Assembly: GCA_028015205.1 (NCBI GenBank)
Contig: CM051513.1
Coordinates: forward strand, 44,396,841-44,460,840
Direction: 5' to 3'
DNA: 64,000 nucleotides
Origin: Mytilisepta virgata
Lineage: Eukaryota > Mollusca > Bivalvia > Mytilida > Mytilidae
The notes beneath the pieces are model-generated. The model was not told where the DNA came from. It was given only the letters and a program-made list of their open reading frames with translations, and searched no databases. Shown in pieces: positions 11,220 through 21,410 of the stretch. The translations under genes were made by a program, and so were the position numbers. How positions within the stretch are numbered: the first letter of the stretch is position 1; every line of letters begins with the position of its first letter.

Positions 11220-14200
11220 GAGGGTCATGGAAGCAGTCAAAAACGTGTTGAATTCCGAGGAAAACCTACCTTTAGATACAGCAATGCAAATAACCATAGG
11301 AAACATAACCGTACCAAGCGGCAGCGGTACAATGCCAATAACAAGATTAAAAGGAGCGAACAATTCCATTGCTCTAAAAAAGTCATTGTTACAAGTATCT
11401 AACGACGATCGAATATGTTTGGCAACGGCCATCGGTAGATGTGTTATAAAACTTTGCGAAATTGTACCATTAAACAAATGGACGGAGGAAACAAAAAACG
11501 ACGATGAAAACATGAACACATTCCAAAAGGTCATCAAACACTGCATTACAACCAAGAGTTATTATAAACACGTCAGCGACCCTGCCGTGAATAATAAATC
11601 TTACAGCAAAAACCATGGCAGTAACATTGTGTAAAGAAGCCAATCTCCCGATCAACGAACCTCTAAGTATCAGAGATATTAGATGCTTTGAAAACTTATT
11701 AGACGTCAATATTTTAGTACTGTCTGCAAAACTGGGCAACTAGTTGTAAACACACAGCGCAAAAATATTTACTTGTATCTTACTGAAGATTCAGATGGAA
11801 CATGTCATTTCCATGGCATCGGCAGTATAAATGGATTTTTTGGATACGGTTATTTTTGTAAAAGTTGTTTAAACCTAACAAGAACAAAGGAAAACATGCT
11901 TGCGTAGAAACATGTGACGTATGTGGCAGCCACCAATGTAGAATCGGAACCGATTCGGTCATTTGTTCTCAATGTCATAAGAACAAAGGAAAACATGCTT
12001 GCGTAGAAACATGTGACGTATGTGGCAGCCACCAATGTAGAATCGGTACCGATTCGGTCATCTGTTCTCAATGTCATCGAACATGCCGAAGCGAAGCTTG
12101 TTACGACAGACAATACAAAAACATCCAAAAAAAAGGCCAAGACAAATCGATGTGTGAAATTTTTTATCAATGTGAACATTGTAAAAAGGTTTTGAGTAGA
12201 CAGAAACGGGCACCGGAACATCACAGATGGGGAGAGTGGAAATGTAAAAATTGTTTTGAATACCAAGCGGGAGTACATTTATGTTATCAGCGTAAAACAG
12301 TTTCAACGACAAAAAAAAGAACCACGAAAATACTTTTTCTACGACTTTGAAACAACTCAGAACGAAAAGATGACCTGGGAACAAGGTACTCGACGTTTCC
12401 CGTGGAAAACAATGCACGGACAACCATTGATGTAGGAAATGTAAAATATGTACCGACTGCGACCGGAATTCATGCGATTATAAAAACCCATGTTCTTATG
12501 GGTATGCACCTTGCCAGCCTTGTCACAAGAAATGTTCTGCAGAAGCAAGATGTGAGAAATGTAGTTTGTACTAACTGCGGGCAATCTTGGTGCGGATCGG
12601 AGGAGCATAAGGTGAATTTTGCCATTTTACAATCGCCTTGCGTCACGGGTGAAAACGAAGAATTAACCGTCGATTCAAAGTGCAACGTTTACGGAAGTCG
12701 CTGCGAAATGTGTAGAATTGTAAAGAAGAATACCAAACAATTACCCTGTGAAAACAGTTGTGGTTACAGACGTGTGTTCAAGGGCGTTCCCTACGAATTC
12801 TGTTCCCACATTATGACGTCATATTACCAAAACGTGGTACTCATAGCACACAACGCTAAAGGCTTCGATAACTACCCTATCCTCAATGCTTTGATCACAC
12901 ACCACAGTGTAAAACCTGATAAAAATATCTTTGACGGTTCAAAGATAGTGTATATGTGTGTATCTAAAAAATTGGAATGAAACTGTCAAAAATTCTAAAG
13001 TGTTTCCGTCTACAAGAACTACAAACAGGCTACTTCCCACATCTCTTAAACACGAAAGAACATCAGTCATACGTAGGTCCGTATCCAGAAGCACATTATT
13101 ATGGAGTCAAATACATGGAAGAAGAGGCAAAAACCTTCTGGAAATGGTACAATACCAAAGAAAACGATATCTTCGATTTTCAGCGTGAAATGTACACCTA
13201 TTGTGTATCAGACGTAGACATTTTGCAACGCGGTTGCATGCAGTTTCGTAAAATCATGATGGAAGTGACATCGGTACGCGAGACCAACGACAAAGGCGAT
13301 ATCACACGTGCGGATGGTATAGATCCATATGATTTTGTCACCATTGCGTCTGCATGCCAGGCAATCTACCAACAATTGTTTCTGAAGGAAGACTACGAAT
13401 GAACTGTATTACTTAAACAAAAAGGAAGAGAGAGAACTGAGGCGTTTAGGGTACGAGTATGTCAGCATCTGGGAGCACGAATTTCATCAGCAGCTAGCCA
13501 CGGATGACTCCATGATAGATTACGTATCAACTTCAGATGTTACAGATCGTTTGAATGTTAGGGTTAGTTTTTTTTGGCGGTAGGACCAATGCAATCAAGT
13601 TGTATCATGAATGCACAGAACCAGGGAAGACCATCGAATATTACGAATATTAAAATAAAGGAATGTTTTTTTCTAATACATATATAATTACGGGTTTTGA
13701 ACGACCTGCTTGAATTTTATTGTTTTTATATTTCAGTTTGTATCCGAGCGTCAACAAGTATTGTAAATATCCCGTAGGACATCCTGTCATCATCACATCG
13801 GATTTCCAAGACCTTTCCAAATATTTCGGCGTGGCTAAGGTAAAGGTCTTACCAAACAAATGTATGTTTAATCCAGTTTTACCGTATATTTCGAATGGTA
13901 AATTGAAGTTTCCAAACTGTAAAAAGTGTGCTGATAACGAAAACCAGGATGACTGCACCTGTACCGATGCAGACAGGGCCATCGTTGGAACATGGTGTAC
14001 TCCAGAGTTGGAGCTGGCTCGTTCAAAAGGATAAGAAATCAAAAAAAATATATGAAGTGCATCATTTTAAAGAATTTCAAATGTACAATCGTTTTACAGG
14101 CGGGGGTGGTCTCTTCGATGCTTACGTCAATCTCTTTTTAAAATTAAAACAAGAAGCATCAGGTTTTCCAGAGGAGTGTGAAACGGATGAACAGAAAATG

Positions 14201-14690
14201 GAATATATATCAGATTAACCAAATCACGAAGGAATACATTTGGATTACGATCAAATTCCGGGACTCCGTAGCCTGGCAAAAATTTGCTTAAATAGCTTTC
14301 GGGTAAAATTCGGCCAACGTCTGAAAATGAAGCAGACCGCATTTTTTTCACGAGAATGAGGCAGACAAGTTCTTTCAGTTACTGTCGGATCCTCGAAAAG
14401 AGGTTAGAGATTTCCACATTATTAGTAAGGATTTCGTACAAATGGAACATCTGGACAATCCGTTTTTCATACCGATGGACGTTAAAACTAACATCTTCAT
14501 TGCCTCTTTTACTACTTGTTGGGCGAGAATAAAGCTCTTCAACTTATTGGAGATCACGGGTACCTCGATCAGATCATGGGCTGGTCTATAAATTCATATA
14601 TAAAATTCAACATTGGAGTCATGAACTTGCACCAGAAAGAAATTGAATATGATTCGTCTGAAAGGCAAGCACAACATCCTATGGAATTTT
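11220..14690 (+). pseudogene. Maverick/Polinton-like protein-primed DNA polymerase B, degenerate
   Basis: Successive plus-strand frames (11227-11634, 11865-12350, 12402-12980, 12977-13402, 13720-14218 and on) follow the order of a type-B polymerase of the protein-primed group (Pfam DNA_pol_B_2). An N-terminal part rich in CxxC pairs is followed by exo I (DFETT, 12343-12357), exo II (AHNAKGFDNYPIL, about 12846), exo III (YCVSDVDIL, about 13199) and a palm part beginning after the acceptor-like 'tttatatttcag' at 13736. Motif B is present in altered form (KICLNSF near 14280) and the DTD-type motif C is not intact near 14560. Several frameshifts and stops break the gene. Complete relatives replicate the element DNA. 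It is a fossil of a virus-like transposon. No terminal inverted repeats were found for it. Confidence 0.8.
11880..12077 (+). repeat. In-frame 99-bp tandem duplication in the polymerase cysteine-rich region
   Basis: Units 11880-11978 and 11979-12077 differ at only two bases. Each codes for 33 residues with the pairs CDVCG and CSQC, so the copy adds two extra metal-binding knuckles without shifting the frame. Confidence 0.95.
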
Positions 14691-14742
14691 AACTTATTGG
14701 TGGAATAAAAAGAGGATTTAATTTCTACGGACAAATGCTATA

Positions 14743-14871
14743 ATTTAAATATCTGCAATACACCAAAAAACTGAAATAGGCATAAATTTAAATATCTGCA
14801 ATACAGCAAAAAACTGAAATAGGCATAAATTTAAATATCTGCAATACACCAAAAAACTGAAATAGGCACTT
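14743..14871 (+). repeat. 43-bp tandem repeat, 3 copies
   Basis: Copies start at 14743, 14786 and 14829 ('atttaaatatctgcaataca' followed by 'ccaaaaaactgaaataggca'). They are nearly identical, with a single c/g difference in the second copy. They lie directly downstream of the polymerase remnant. Confidence 0.95.
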
Positions 14872-15169
14872 TCTATTTTTGAATATTAAACAAGGTTTGA
14901 AATGTTAAATTAATAACCGGGAGTCTTCGTGTGTCTCATCCGATCTTAGCTTTTAGTATGCTGGAAAAAATAATACTACACATTAATATTAATATTAACC
15001 CAGAAACTACAGTAAAACAATTGAAAAATAAAACATGTAGTATGAATGTAAGGAAATTAATATGCTTTCATGGCTCCACAATGTTGATGTTTCTGGTCTC
15101 GTCACAAGTCAAAATGGCCTGTGATTGGTAACAACACAGACAATTTATAACCTCTGTCGTAGGCACACT

Positions 15170-15432
15170 AAACCGCATTTCTAATCTGGCGTTACCGTGT
15201 TTAACGAGATGAAGAAAATCTCCCTGCAATCAGAAGGATCCAGGGAAAATACAATGAATGTATAGCCATGCCCGAAATCATTTAAGGTTATGTTTAACCC
15301 TGTATCTTTTTTCCATTTATCGCATATTTCAAATAGGCTGACATATGCCGCAGTGTAATTCCTATTATCGCTAAAATCCAGGTTAAGAGGCGAAGCATAT
15401 ACTTCTACACCGTTAACTTTCAAAGTCACGTT
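15170..15432 (-). pseudogene. Possible Polinton-type capsid protein fragment
   Basis: The frame 15429-15181 gives 82 residues with the blocks NYTAAYVSLFEICDKW and DFGHGYTFIVFSLDPSDC. The pattern 'NY..AY.SLF' followed by 'F..GYT.F.F.L.PS' is what I recall from the C-terminal jelly-roll part of invertebrate Maverick/Polinton major capsid proteins. Its position next to the polymerase B remnant, on the opposite strand, agrees with that. Only a fragment is left, and the reading stops at 15181. The call rests on remembered conserved blocks. Another Polinton or host protein is possible. Confidence 0.4.
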
Positions 15433-15656
15433 GGAAATGTTGAAGTGTTGAAAGGATTAGTCGTATAATCCCCATTTGCTTGTTTCTGAGCAACAAGTCC
15501 AAAAACTACTTTGGATGGTAATGTTTATGGAAACAAGGAATCCTAATAAAATTCAGTAGATCCTTTCGGTATGACATTTTGTATGACATGTTTTGATACC
15601 AATCAGGATACAATTTACACAAAATACAAAAGTCACATTGTACATGTTGTACACTA

Positions 15657-16012
15657 TCATGACTTGTAAAGGTGAAAAGGTAAACAATAAAATGCACCTA
15701 GCTGTCCCTCATTGTGCAACAGTGCAGACAATGGGTCCGGATGAATGTCAGTTGGTCCTTCACCACCGACGAAGTGTTTACTACACATGTATGTACAACG
15801 TTTGCTCTTGTCCACATTAAAATCCTCCTTCGGCTCCCACATGCCTTAATCTAACGTTCACATTTCTCCCGTTGCGTCATGGGCTTGGGTAAGGGAATGA
15901 AAAACACGTCCTTCATGTCAACACGGTGTCTATATCTAGTGTCACTATTACATGTCCTGTAACAACAATGCTTCACACCTTCAGACTTATGTTTTACCTG
16001 AGCAACTTCCAT
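15657..16012 (-). pseudogene. THAP-type zinc finger gene, broken
   Basis: Reading from ATG 16012 gives a THAP-like domain: CCYRTC near the start, then YRHRVDMKDVFFIPLPKP, and after a frame change KSKRCTYMCSKHFVGGEGPTDIHPDP (in pieces). The C2CH zinc ligands (C-x-x-C and C-x-x-H) are visible. A TAG stop at about 15869-15871 sits where THAP domains carry their conserved Trp (a TGG to TAG change would explain it), and a frameshift follows. THAP domains bind DNA and often derive from P-element transposases. This copy cannot make a whole domain. Confidence 0.65.
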
Positions 16013-16137
16013 TTAATTAGATTTATCAATACATTTACGTTAAAATATCAACATCATACATACGCCATGTTTACAATGTTTGTACGACATCCGGGCATTT
16101 ATTGATTGACCTGATTAGAGATCAAGATAAGAAATTT

Positions 16138-16266
16138 ATTTTTAGGACAGCCGATCTTTGCTATTAATAAAGAAATACATAAATTTACACGAAGAAAATA
16201 ATTTTTTAGGACAGCCGATCTTTGCTATTAATAAAGAAATACATAAATTTACACGAAGAAAATAAT
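16138..16266 (+). repeat. 64-bp tandem duplication
   Basis: 'ttaggacagccgatctttgc' begins at 16142 and again at 16206, each followed by the same 'tattaataaagaaatacat' and 'aaatttacacgaagaaaata'. It lies just outside the left LTR of the TatD element. Confidence 0.95.
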
Positions 16267-16330
16267 TTATAAAAACAAATACACTTATTATTCCAATTAT
16301 AGAAATCCACACTGTCACATTTAGACGAAT

Positions 16331-16334
16331 ATAA
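16331..16334. repeat. Target-site duplication ATAA, left
   Basis: Matches 20634-20637 right after the right LTR. Four bases is within the usual range for Gypsy-like insertions. A fifth base does not match. Confidence 0.65.
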
Positions 16335-16640
16335 TGTCGGAGAGTACAAATTACCGGGGGGAAGTTATCAGAATAGCCAACGCCATTTGGAACCTTTCGG
16401 TTTTTTTTCCATTTTCAACACAACATAGCATTCGGAACCCTTTGCACATTGCCTGCTACCACGCCACTTGAGTCTTCGCCATTGTACAGAACGGATCGCC
16501 CTGAGCACCTCTGACAGTGTCTGCGAACTGAAGTCAAGATTCAAGTCTAGCACGGATACCCGGGTATAAAGGTAAACGTTTATACCATGCCCGTGTGACC
16601 CTTTATTATTATTTAGCCCACTGGCCTGAAATATGTGACA
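16335..16640 (+). repeat. Left LTR (306 bp)
   Basis: TG...CA ends with a 4-bp terminal inversion (TGTC / GACA). TATAAA lies at 16565-16570 inside a hairpin (GGTATAAA, 8-base loop, TTTATACC), so transcription would start near 16595 and leave a short R-U5. A T8 run is the only difference from the right copy, which has T7. Confidence 0.85.
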
Positions 16641-16642
16641 TT

Positions 16643-16654
16643 TGGTGTCAGGTG
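16643..16654 (+). promoter_or_regulatory. Candidate primer-binding site
   Basis: 'tggtgtcaggtg' begins two bases after the LTR. The first nine bases match the complement of a tRNA-Leu 3' end (TGGTGTCAGAAG...); later bases diverge. Supports reverse-transcription priming, but the match is short. Confidence 0.5.
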
Positions 16655-18143
16655 TTAAAATAAATAACACTTCGTCAAGGGGCACATTTTAGCGGGAAAA
16701 TAGTTCGTGCAATTTTTCAGCCACATGGTCAGTAATTTTTGATGAATTACTTTTCATTTCATCAAATGTAATTGTTGATGACGTGATATTTTTGAAGTTC
16801 CAGTTTGTCAATAATAAAAATAGATATTTATTGACAATTTTCATAGAAATTGACTTTGATTAACCTGATATTTAAACTTCAAAGAATTTGTGGCAGAAAC
16901 ACCATGTATTTTTAAATAAATACAATTCATTGTTGATTAATTTATTAACAATTAGGTGTGTTGTTGTTCATACACGGGTTTTTGACTACACAAGTTGCGA
17001 ACAAGTAATGAAAATGGCCCAGTCCCATTGATTTGCTTGATTATTGCATTACACATTATAAACTTGGGTGAATGACTACAGTAAAGTAGTATAAAAATAT
17101 TTGGAAACATTTTGGTGTAATTTATATTTCTCATATTCAAAATTATGGCAAAATTGTTTATTTTTCTAGTGTTTTCACCCAGGGTCTTTTCATAGGGATT
17201 AATGTTAAGGCCTGATAGGCAAATGCACTGTTTAATGCAGGTGATCCTTGCTTAGATTGTGCAAAACTAGCATTCACGCAGACAAAACATTACAAGTACA
17301 CTGTTCATTTTTGTGATTTTGGTCTGTACACTTAAAACAGAGGTGCTAAACAACCTGTGTAGTCCATGTATTAGGCATTTAAATTCAAAGTTAAATTTAA
17401 AAATAAAGAGAGAAATAAATTTAATTAAATATGAATTTTTATTAATTAAATTTAAATTTGTGAATTTGTTACCGTGTTCTAATCGCTACGGACAGCCATA
17501 GCGATTACGGCAATGATTATGATGTCTCTTTGTAGACACATGTAAAATTGTGTATATAATCACAGCTTTTAAATATAGTAAAAAAAAATAAAAATAAAAA
17601 TAAATAAAATAGAAAATAGATAAAAGTAAATAAAAACTTTTAAACTATTCTGGTGAAAAGTTGATTAATTCATCAGAAAATTTTAAAATTTGCTTCTTTG
17701 TCTAAAATAGACGGGGAAATTATCATAATGTTGTTTTTAAACATTTTTGAAGCAGACGCCGTCATGATCTATTTCTCAATACCTATTGAGAATTAAGTCT
17801 GTTAAATAAATAACAATAATAATTTTATCTTTTAAATCTTGATAAATAAGTTTCCTAATAATGTATTAACAAACAAAAATAAAGGAACTAACTGTGTATG
17901 ATGCTGTCAGTCAAATGCATCATGCAGTTTTAAAATCAAATATAAAAAATGTATGTTCATAATGTTAATGAATGTGCATAAATGTAAAAAAAAAAAAAAA
18001 AGGAAAATAAGTTTTAAACTAGTTAAATTGTAAAAACAGTTTGACTAACAGTACCACAATACCACTATATAAATCATACTGTAAATTAAAGTGAATAAAT
18101 CAATCATATCATAGTAATCAGAAGAATACTATAATTACAGAAA
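16655..18143 (+). other. AT-rich leader of the LTR element
   Basis: About 1.5 kb without coding signal. It contains A/T microsatellites (17580-17640) and an A16 run near 17985. It separates the primer site from the TatD start. No trace of gag motifs (zinc knuckle) was seen. Confidence 0.6.
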
Positions 18144-19847
18144 ATGGCTGATAGAGAAAGACCATTGGAAGAGGAGGTTGAATTTGAGGACATGTGTCCA
18201 TGGTTGGAGGAGGGAAGAGAAGATGAAGATGAGCAGGAAGAAGTTGAGGAGAAAGTGGTGGATGTGGTAGAGGACGAGGTGGAGTGGATAATTGTTGAAG
18301 AGGTGGGGGATGAGGACGAGGAGAGAATAGGAGAGCCGGGGGAAGAGCAGAGTGGAGGGGGAGAAATGGAACAGGAAGAGGACGTTCGCTTGGTACAGGT
18401 GGTGGAACCAGCAACTTCAAAGAAAAAAATCCGTAAAATCCATTGTCCAGTATGCGGGGAACAATTTCGTCATCTTTTCCGGCATGCTGCCGCACATCTT
18501 CCCTGGTTTTGGTATTCTTCTACCTGCTGTCAACTGTGCCACACTCAGCACGTTCATAATAAATCTCTATATTTTCATCTTCAAGAGGAACATGGCACCG
18601 ATCAACAGCCAGATATGGATGCTTCTTTGTTGGCAGACTTGGTCATGGGTACGTTACAACAATTTATTTCTTATTTGGATGTAGATAATTTAGATGGCCT
18701 TGTCAAATTTATTAATGAGGACCCGGAAATTGTAAGAATTTGTAATAAGAAAGGTAAAGAACTCACAGAAACCGACTTGGAATTGTGTCACTCTTTGGAC
18801 TTGAAATTGGAAAAACCACCATCAACATTTTCTCTTTTGGATAACTCTGGAAATTTCACTGTTTATGCACTTGTACATTGGAGAATATTTTTACAACTTT
18901 TGTCTAAACTGTCGGTGGAAGATCGATATTCCATAACACTCTTCCAGTTACCATCTACTGAAGAATTGCCATCTGAAGATAATGAAGATAATAACCCAAC
19001 CAAGTCTGCTGATGACGCTGACTCCATGCCTTTGATGATTACAGATGCACATGTTCATCTTGGCCATATTCTAGATAGTGTCGGTGACCCCGACCTACTA
19101 GAACTTGACCATTTTGGAGGCCGTCCCAAGTTTGATGTGTCCATGAAATATCTCGTCAACAACTATTGCTTCCCGGACAATTGGCCAAAATCAGCAGCAC
19201 TCACAGTTTTAAATTCCAAAATTCCCGGTCACAGAATCTCTTTCGGCATACATTCAAAAGTTGTACAGTCAACACCATACTATCTTCTGGGCGAATATTG
19301 TTATACTTTGGAGGAACTTCTAAAACAACCAAATACCATAGCCGTAGGAGAATGTGGATTGGACACATCTGACTCTTCAAAAAAGTTCAGAATGTTGCAG
19401 CAGGTAGAATTCTTCGAAAGACAGCTGGAGTTGACCATTTCCTGTCAACTCCCCATCATTATCCATTGCCGCGGAGATGCAGCCACCCACTACAAACTTT
19501 TGGATTCCCTGGAGAAATTATGTCCGTCCGATCATCCGATTCACTGGCATTGCTTCACTGGCATTCCCCAGGTACTGGAAAGAGCAACGACCCGCTTCAA
19601 CAACATCGTTTTCGGAATTACTCCTTTCATATTCAACAAACCACATGTGGAATCTCTTGTTCATCTTCAGCCATTGTCTTCATTTGTACTGGAATCTGAT
19701 GCTCCATTTATTTACTTTAATCAACACCCCAGTGATCCATATACAGTAGCCTTTGTAGCAGAAAAAATAGCTGAGTTATTGGGAATGTCAGTGAAGGATG
19801 TAATCAACACCACCACCTGTAACATGGAAAGAATTTATCAACTATAA
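18144..19847 (+). CDS. TatD/TATDN2-like metal-dependent hydrolase with N-terminal zinc finger
   Basis: Single uninterrupted frame, 567 residues, from ATG 18144 to the stop at 19847. Residues 1-80 are strongly acidic. A C2H2-like knuckle follows (C101, C104, then HLFRHAAAH) with a second Cys/His set (CCQLCHTQH...HLQEEH). The TatD barrel occupies about 298-567. All metal ligands are in place: D301-A-H303-V-H305, E403 in VGECGLD, H441 in IHCRGD, H469 in HWHCFTG, and D519 in ESDAPF. TatD enzymes are Mg-dependent DNases or related hydrolases; TATDN2 relatives act on nucleic acids. The gene lies inside a pair of LTRs, in their sense orientation, with no other gene. No intron is seen. Its intact frame contrasts with the broken genes nearby. 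Likely transcribed from the LTR. Enzyme activity is inferred from residues. Confidence 0.9.
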   Translation: MADRERPLEEEVEFEDMCPWLEEGREDEDEQEEVEEKVVDVVEDEVEWIIVEEVGDEDEERIGEPGEEQSGGGEMEQEEDVRLVQVVEPATSKKKIRKIHCPVCGEQFRHLFRHAAAHLPWFWYSSTCCQLCHTQHVHNKSLYFHLQEEHGTDQQPDMDASLLADLVMGTLQQFISYLDVDNLDGLVKFINEDPEIVRICNKKGKELTETDLELCHSLDLKLEKPPSTFSLLDNSGNFTVYALVHWRIFLQLLSKLSVEDRYSITLFQLPSTEELPSEDNEDNNPTKSADDADSMPLMITDAHVHLGHILDSVGDPDLLELDHFGGRPKFDVSMKYLVNNYCFPDNWPKSAALTVLNSKIPGHRISFGIHSKVVQSTPYYLLGEYCYTLEELLKQPNTIAVGECGLDTSDSSKKFRMLQQVEFFERQLELTISCQLPIIIHCRGDAATHYKLLDSLEKLCPSDHPIHWHCFTGIPQVLERATTRFNNIVFGITPFIFNKPHVESLVHLQPLSSFVLESDAPFIYFNQHPSDPYTVAFVAEKIAELLGMSVKDVINTTTCNMERIYQL

Positions 19848-20009
19848 CTTCATTCTTATAATATAACTATGTATTTTATGGATTTCAACAGATTTTATAT
19901 GTAGCTATATGTATATATGTTTCATTATTTTTATTGTCGGAGGAAGAATACTTTCGATACCACTACTGTCCGATATTCAACCTTGCTATTGGATGAGGAA
20001 AGACATTTT

Positions 20010-20066
20010 TGGTCATCTTGGTCTTATTCTAGATAGTGTTGGTGACCCTGACCTACTAGAAGTAAG
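20010..20066 (+). repeat. Second, partial copy of the TatD active-site start
   Basis: 'ggtcatcttggtcttattct' then 'agatagtgttggtgaccctg' and 'acctactagaa' repeat, with a few changes, the bases coding for the first TatD motif at 19053-19105. It lies after the stop codon, so it is a leftover of a larger duplication or of recombination between element copies. Confidence 0.85.
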
Positions 20067-20130
20067 ACATTTTCGATGTTATCGATATCGGATATTCAAC
20101 TTTGTATTTTATATATTGCTGATACTTTTA

Positions 20131-20246
20131 TAACTTTGACTTGTAACAAGGACAGAACATAACTTTGGATTTTGGAGCCCCGTTTGACACTATAACTTTG
20201 TCTTGTAACAAGGACAGAACATAACTTTGGATTTTGGAGCACCGTT
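20131..20246 (+). repeat. About 63-bp tandem duplication in the 3' leader
   Basis: 'cttgtaacaaggacagaaca' plus 'taactttggattttggagc' occurs at about 20142 and 20203. It lies between the TatD gene and the polypurine tract. Confidence 0.9.
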
Positions 20247-20319
20247 TAACCGTTAATATTATAACTTTGGATCTAAAACTAAATAAACCCTCTCACCATC
20301 AACACCTAAAAAATATAAT

Positions 20320-20328
20320 GAGGAGGAA
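20320..20328 (+). promoter_or_regulatory. Polypurine tract
   Basis: GAGGAGGAA sits immediately before the right LTR, where plus-strand DNA synthesis of an LTR element is primed. Confidence 0.65.
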
Positions 20329-20633
20329 TGTCGGAGAGTACAAATTACCGGGGGGAAGTTATCAGAATAGCCAACGCCATTTGGAACCTTTCGGTTTTTT
20401 TCCATTTTCAACACAACATAGCATTCGGAACCCTTTGCACATTGCCTGCTACCACGCCACTTGAGTCTTCGCCATTGTACAGAACGGATCGCCCTGAGCA
20501 CCTCTGACAGTGTCTGCGAACTGAAGTCAAGATTCAAGTCTAGCACGGATACCCGGGTATAAAGGTAAACGTTTATACCATGCCCGTGTGACCCTTTATT
20601 ATTATTTAGCCCACTGGCCTGAAATATGTGACA
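20329..20633 (+). repeat. Right LTR (305 bp)
   Basis: Same as the left LTR except for T7 in place of T8. TATAAA at 20558-20563. Followed by the ATAA target duplication (20634-20637). Confidence 0.85.
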
Positions 20634-21148
20634 ATAATATTTTAGTGTAACCTGTATTATGGATTTTTGTGCATAATCTGTTCGAACTTACAATTTTTCA
20701 TCATGCAGCAACAGTTTTTTTTTAAACAATTAACACAGATCGTTGAAATAGAAAAAAATTAGAACAGGACAGGACATTGTTTCAAATTTTTGCCGTTCAT
20801 GACTCGTGAAAAAGTACCACAATGTCTTCAAATAAAACTCGAACCCCAATCACCTGTTGTTAAATACTGCGTTTTCAGTGTTGGATCTTATTCGCTGTAA
20901 CGATATTGGTAATGAAGCCCTCCTTACACTGTATAAGTATATTTTTACGCGTCACGTGAAAGCGTTGTAGTATTTTTATGTAGCTGAATGACGTCTCAAT
21001 ACACATGTGCCTAAACTCTGATTATTTGTCTTATTGATTCCCACTTATGACGAGAGTAACGTCATATGGCGTCAGGTGTGTTAAAAGAACACCTCGTGCG
21101 TTGATCGAACATTTATAAAAGTGAATAATGGAACACTTATAGAAATTT

Positions 21149-21350
21149 ACTTGGTATATAGTTAGACGTAAGCAACAGATGGTCAAATTTTATCAAATAC
21201 ATCGGCAGGTCTCAATTCTGGCTGTTCCTGGTGTATGACTACTAATTTTCACTTGGCATATAGTTAGACGTTAGTTACAGATGGTCAAATTTTATCAAAT
21301 ACATCGGCAGGTCTCAATTCTGGCTGTTCCTGGTGTAAGACTACTAATCC
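21149..21350 (+). repeat. 102-bp tandem duplication
   Basis: 'tatagttagacgt' ... 'cagatggtcaaattttatca' ... 'tctggctgttcctggtgta' occurs at 21149 and 21251 with few differences. Confidence 0.95.
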
Positions 21351-21410
21351 CTTCTGGGATTTCAAATTCCCACATCTTAGATTTAAGACATCACAAGGAG
21401 GCAGGAGCTA

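Larger units (their letters stand above)
16335..20633 (+). mobile_element. Non-autonomous LTR element carrying a TatD-like gene
   Basis: Two direct repeats (16335-16640 and 20329-20633) bound 3.7 kb. Both begin TGTC and end GACA and differ by one T in a T run. They are flanked by the same 4 bp, ATAA (16331-16334 and 20634-20637). A tRNA-Leu-like primer site follows the left repeat and a purine tract (GAGGAGGAA) abuts the right one. Inside there is no gag, protease, reverse transcriptase, RNase H or integrase, only 1.5 kb of AT-rich leader and one intact 567-codon gene on the same strand as the LTR signals. The structure fits a LARD-like element mobilised in trans that has picked up a gene. 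The near-identity of the LTRs points to recent insertion. Confidence 0.8.

Noticed and set aside
12402..12980. Independent zinc-finger gene
   Set aside because: Its C-terminal half is the exo II block of the polymerase and it lies in order between exo I and exo III, so it is part of that relic.
16335..16640. The 306-bp repeats as SINEs or MITEs
   Set aside because: No A/B boxes, tail or TIR beyond 4 bp; both copies are in the same sense with primer site and purine tract inside and one shared 4-bp duplication outside. LTR fits better.
16368..16685. Minus-strand frames in both LTRs (also 20259-20546)
   Set aside because: Same sequence in both repeats, opposite to the LTR transcription signals, and no motif. 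LTR by-product.
18118..18495. Pro-rich 125-codon frame on the minus strand
   Set aside because: Antisense of the Glu/Asp-rich start of the TatD gene; acidic codons read backwards give Pro/Leu/Ser. No independent evidence.
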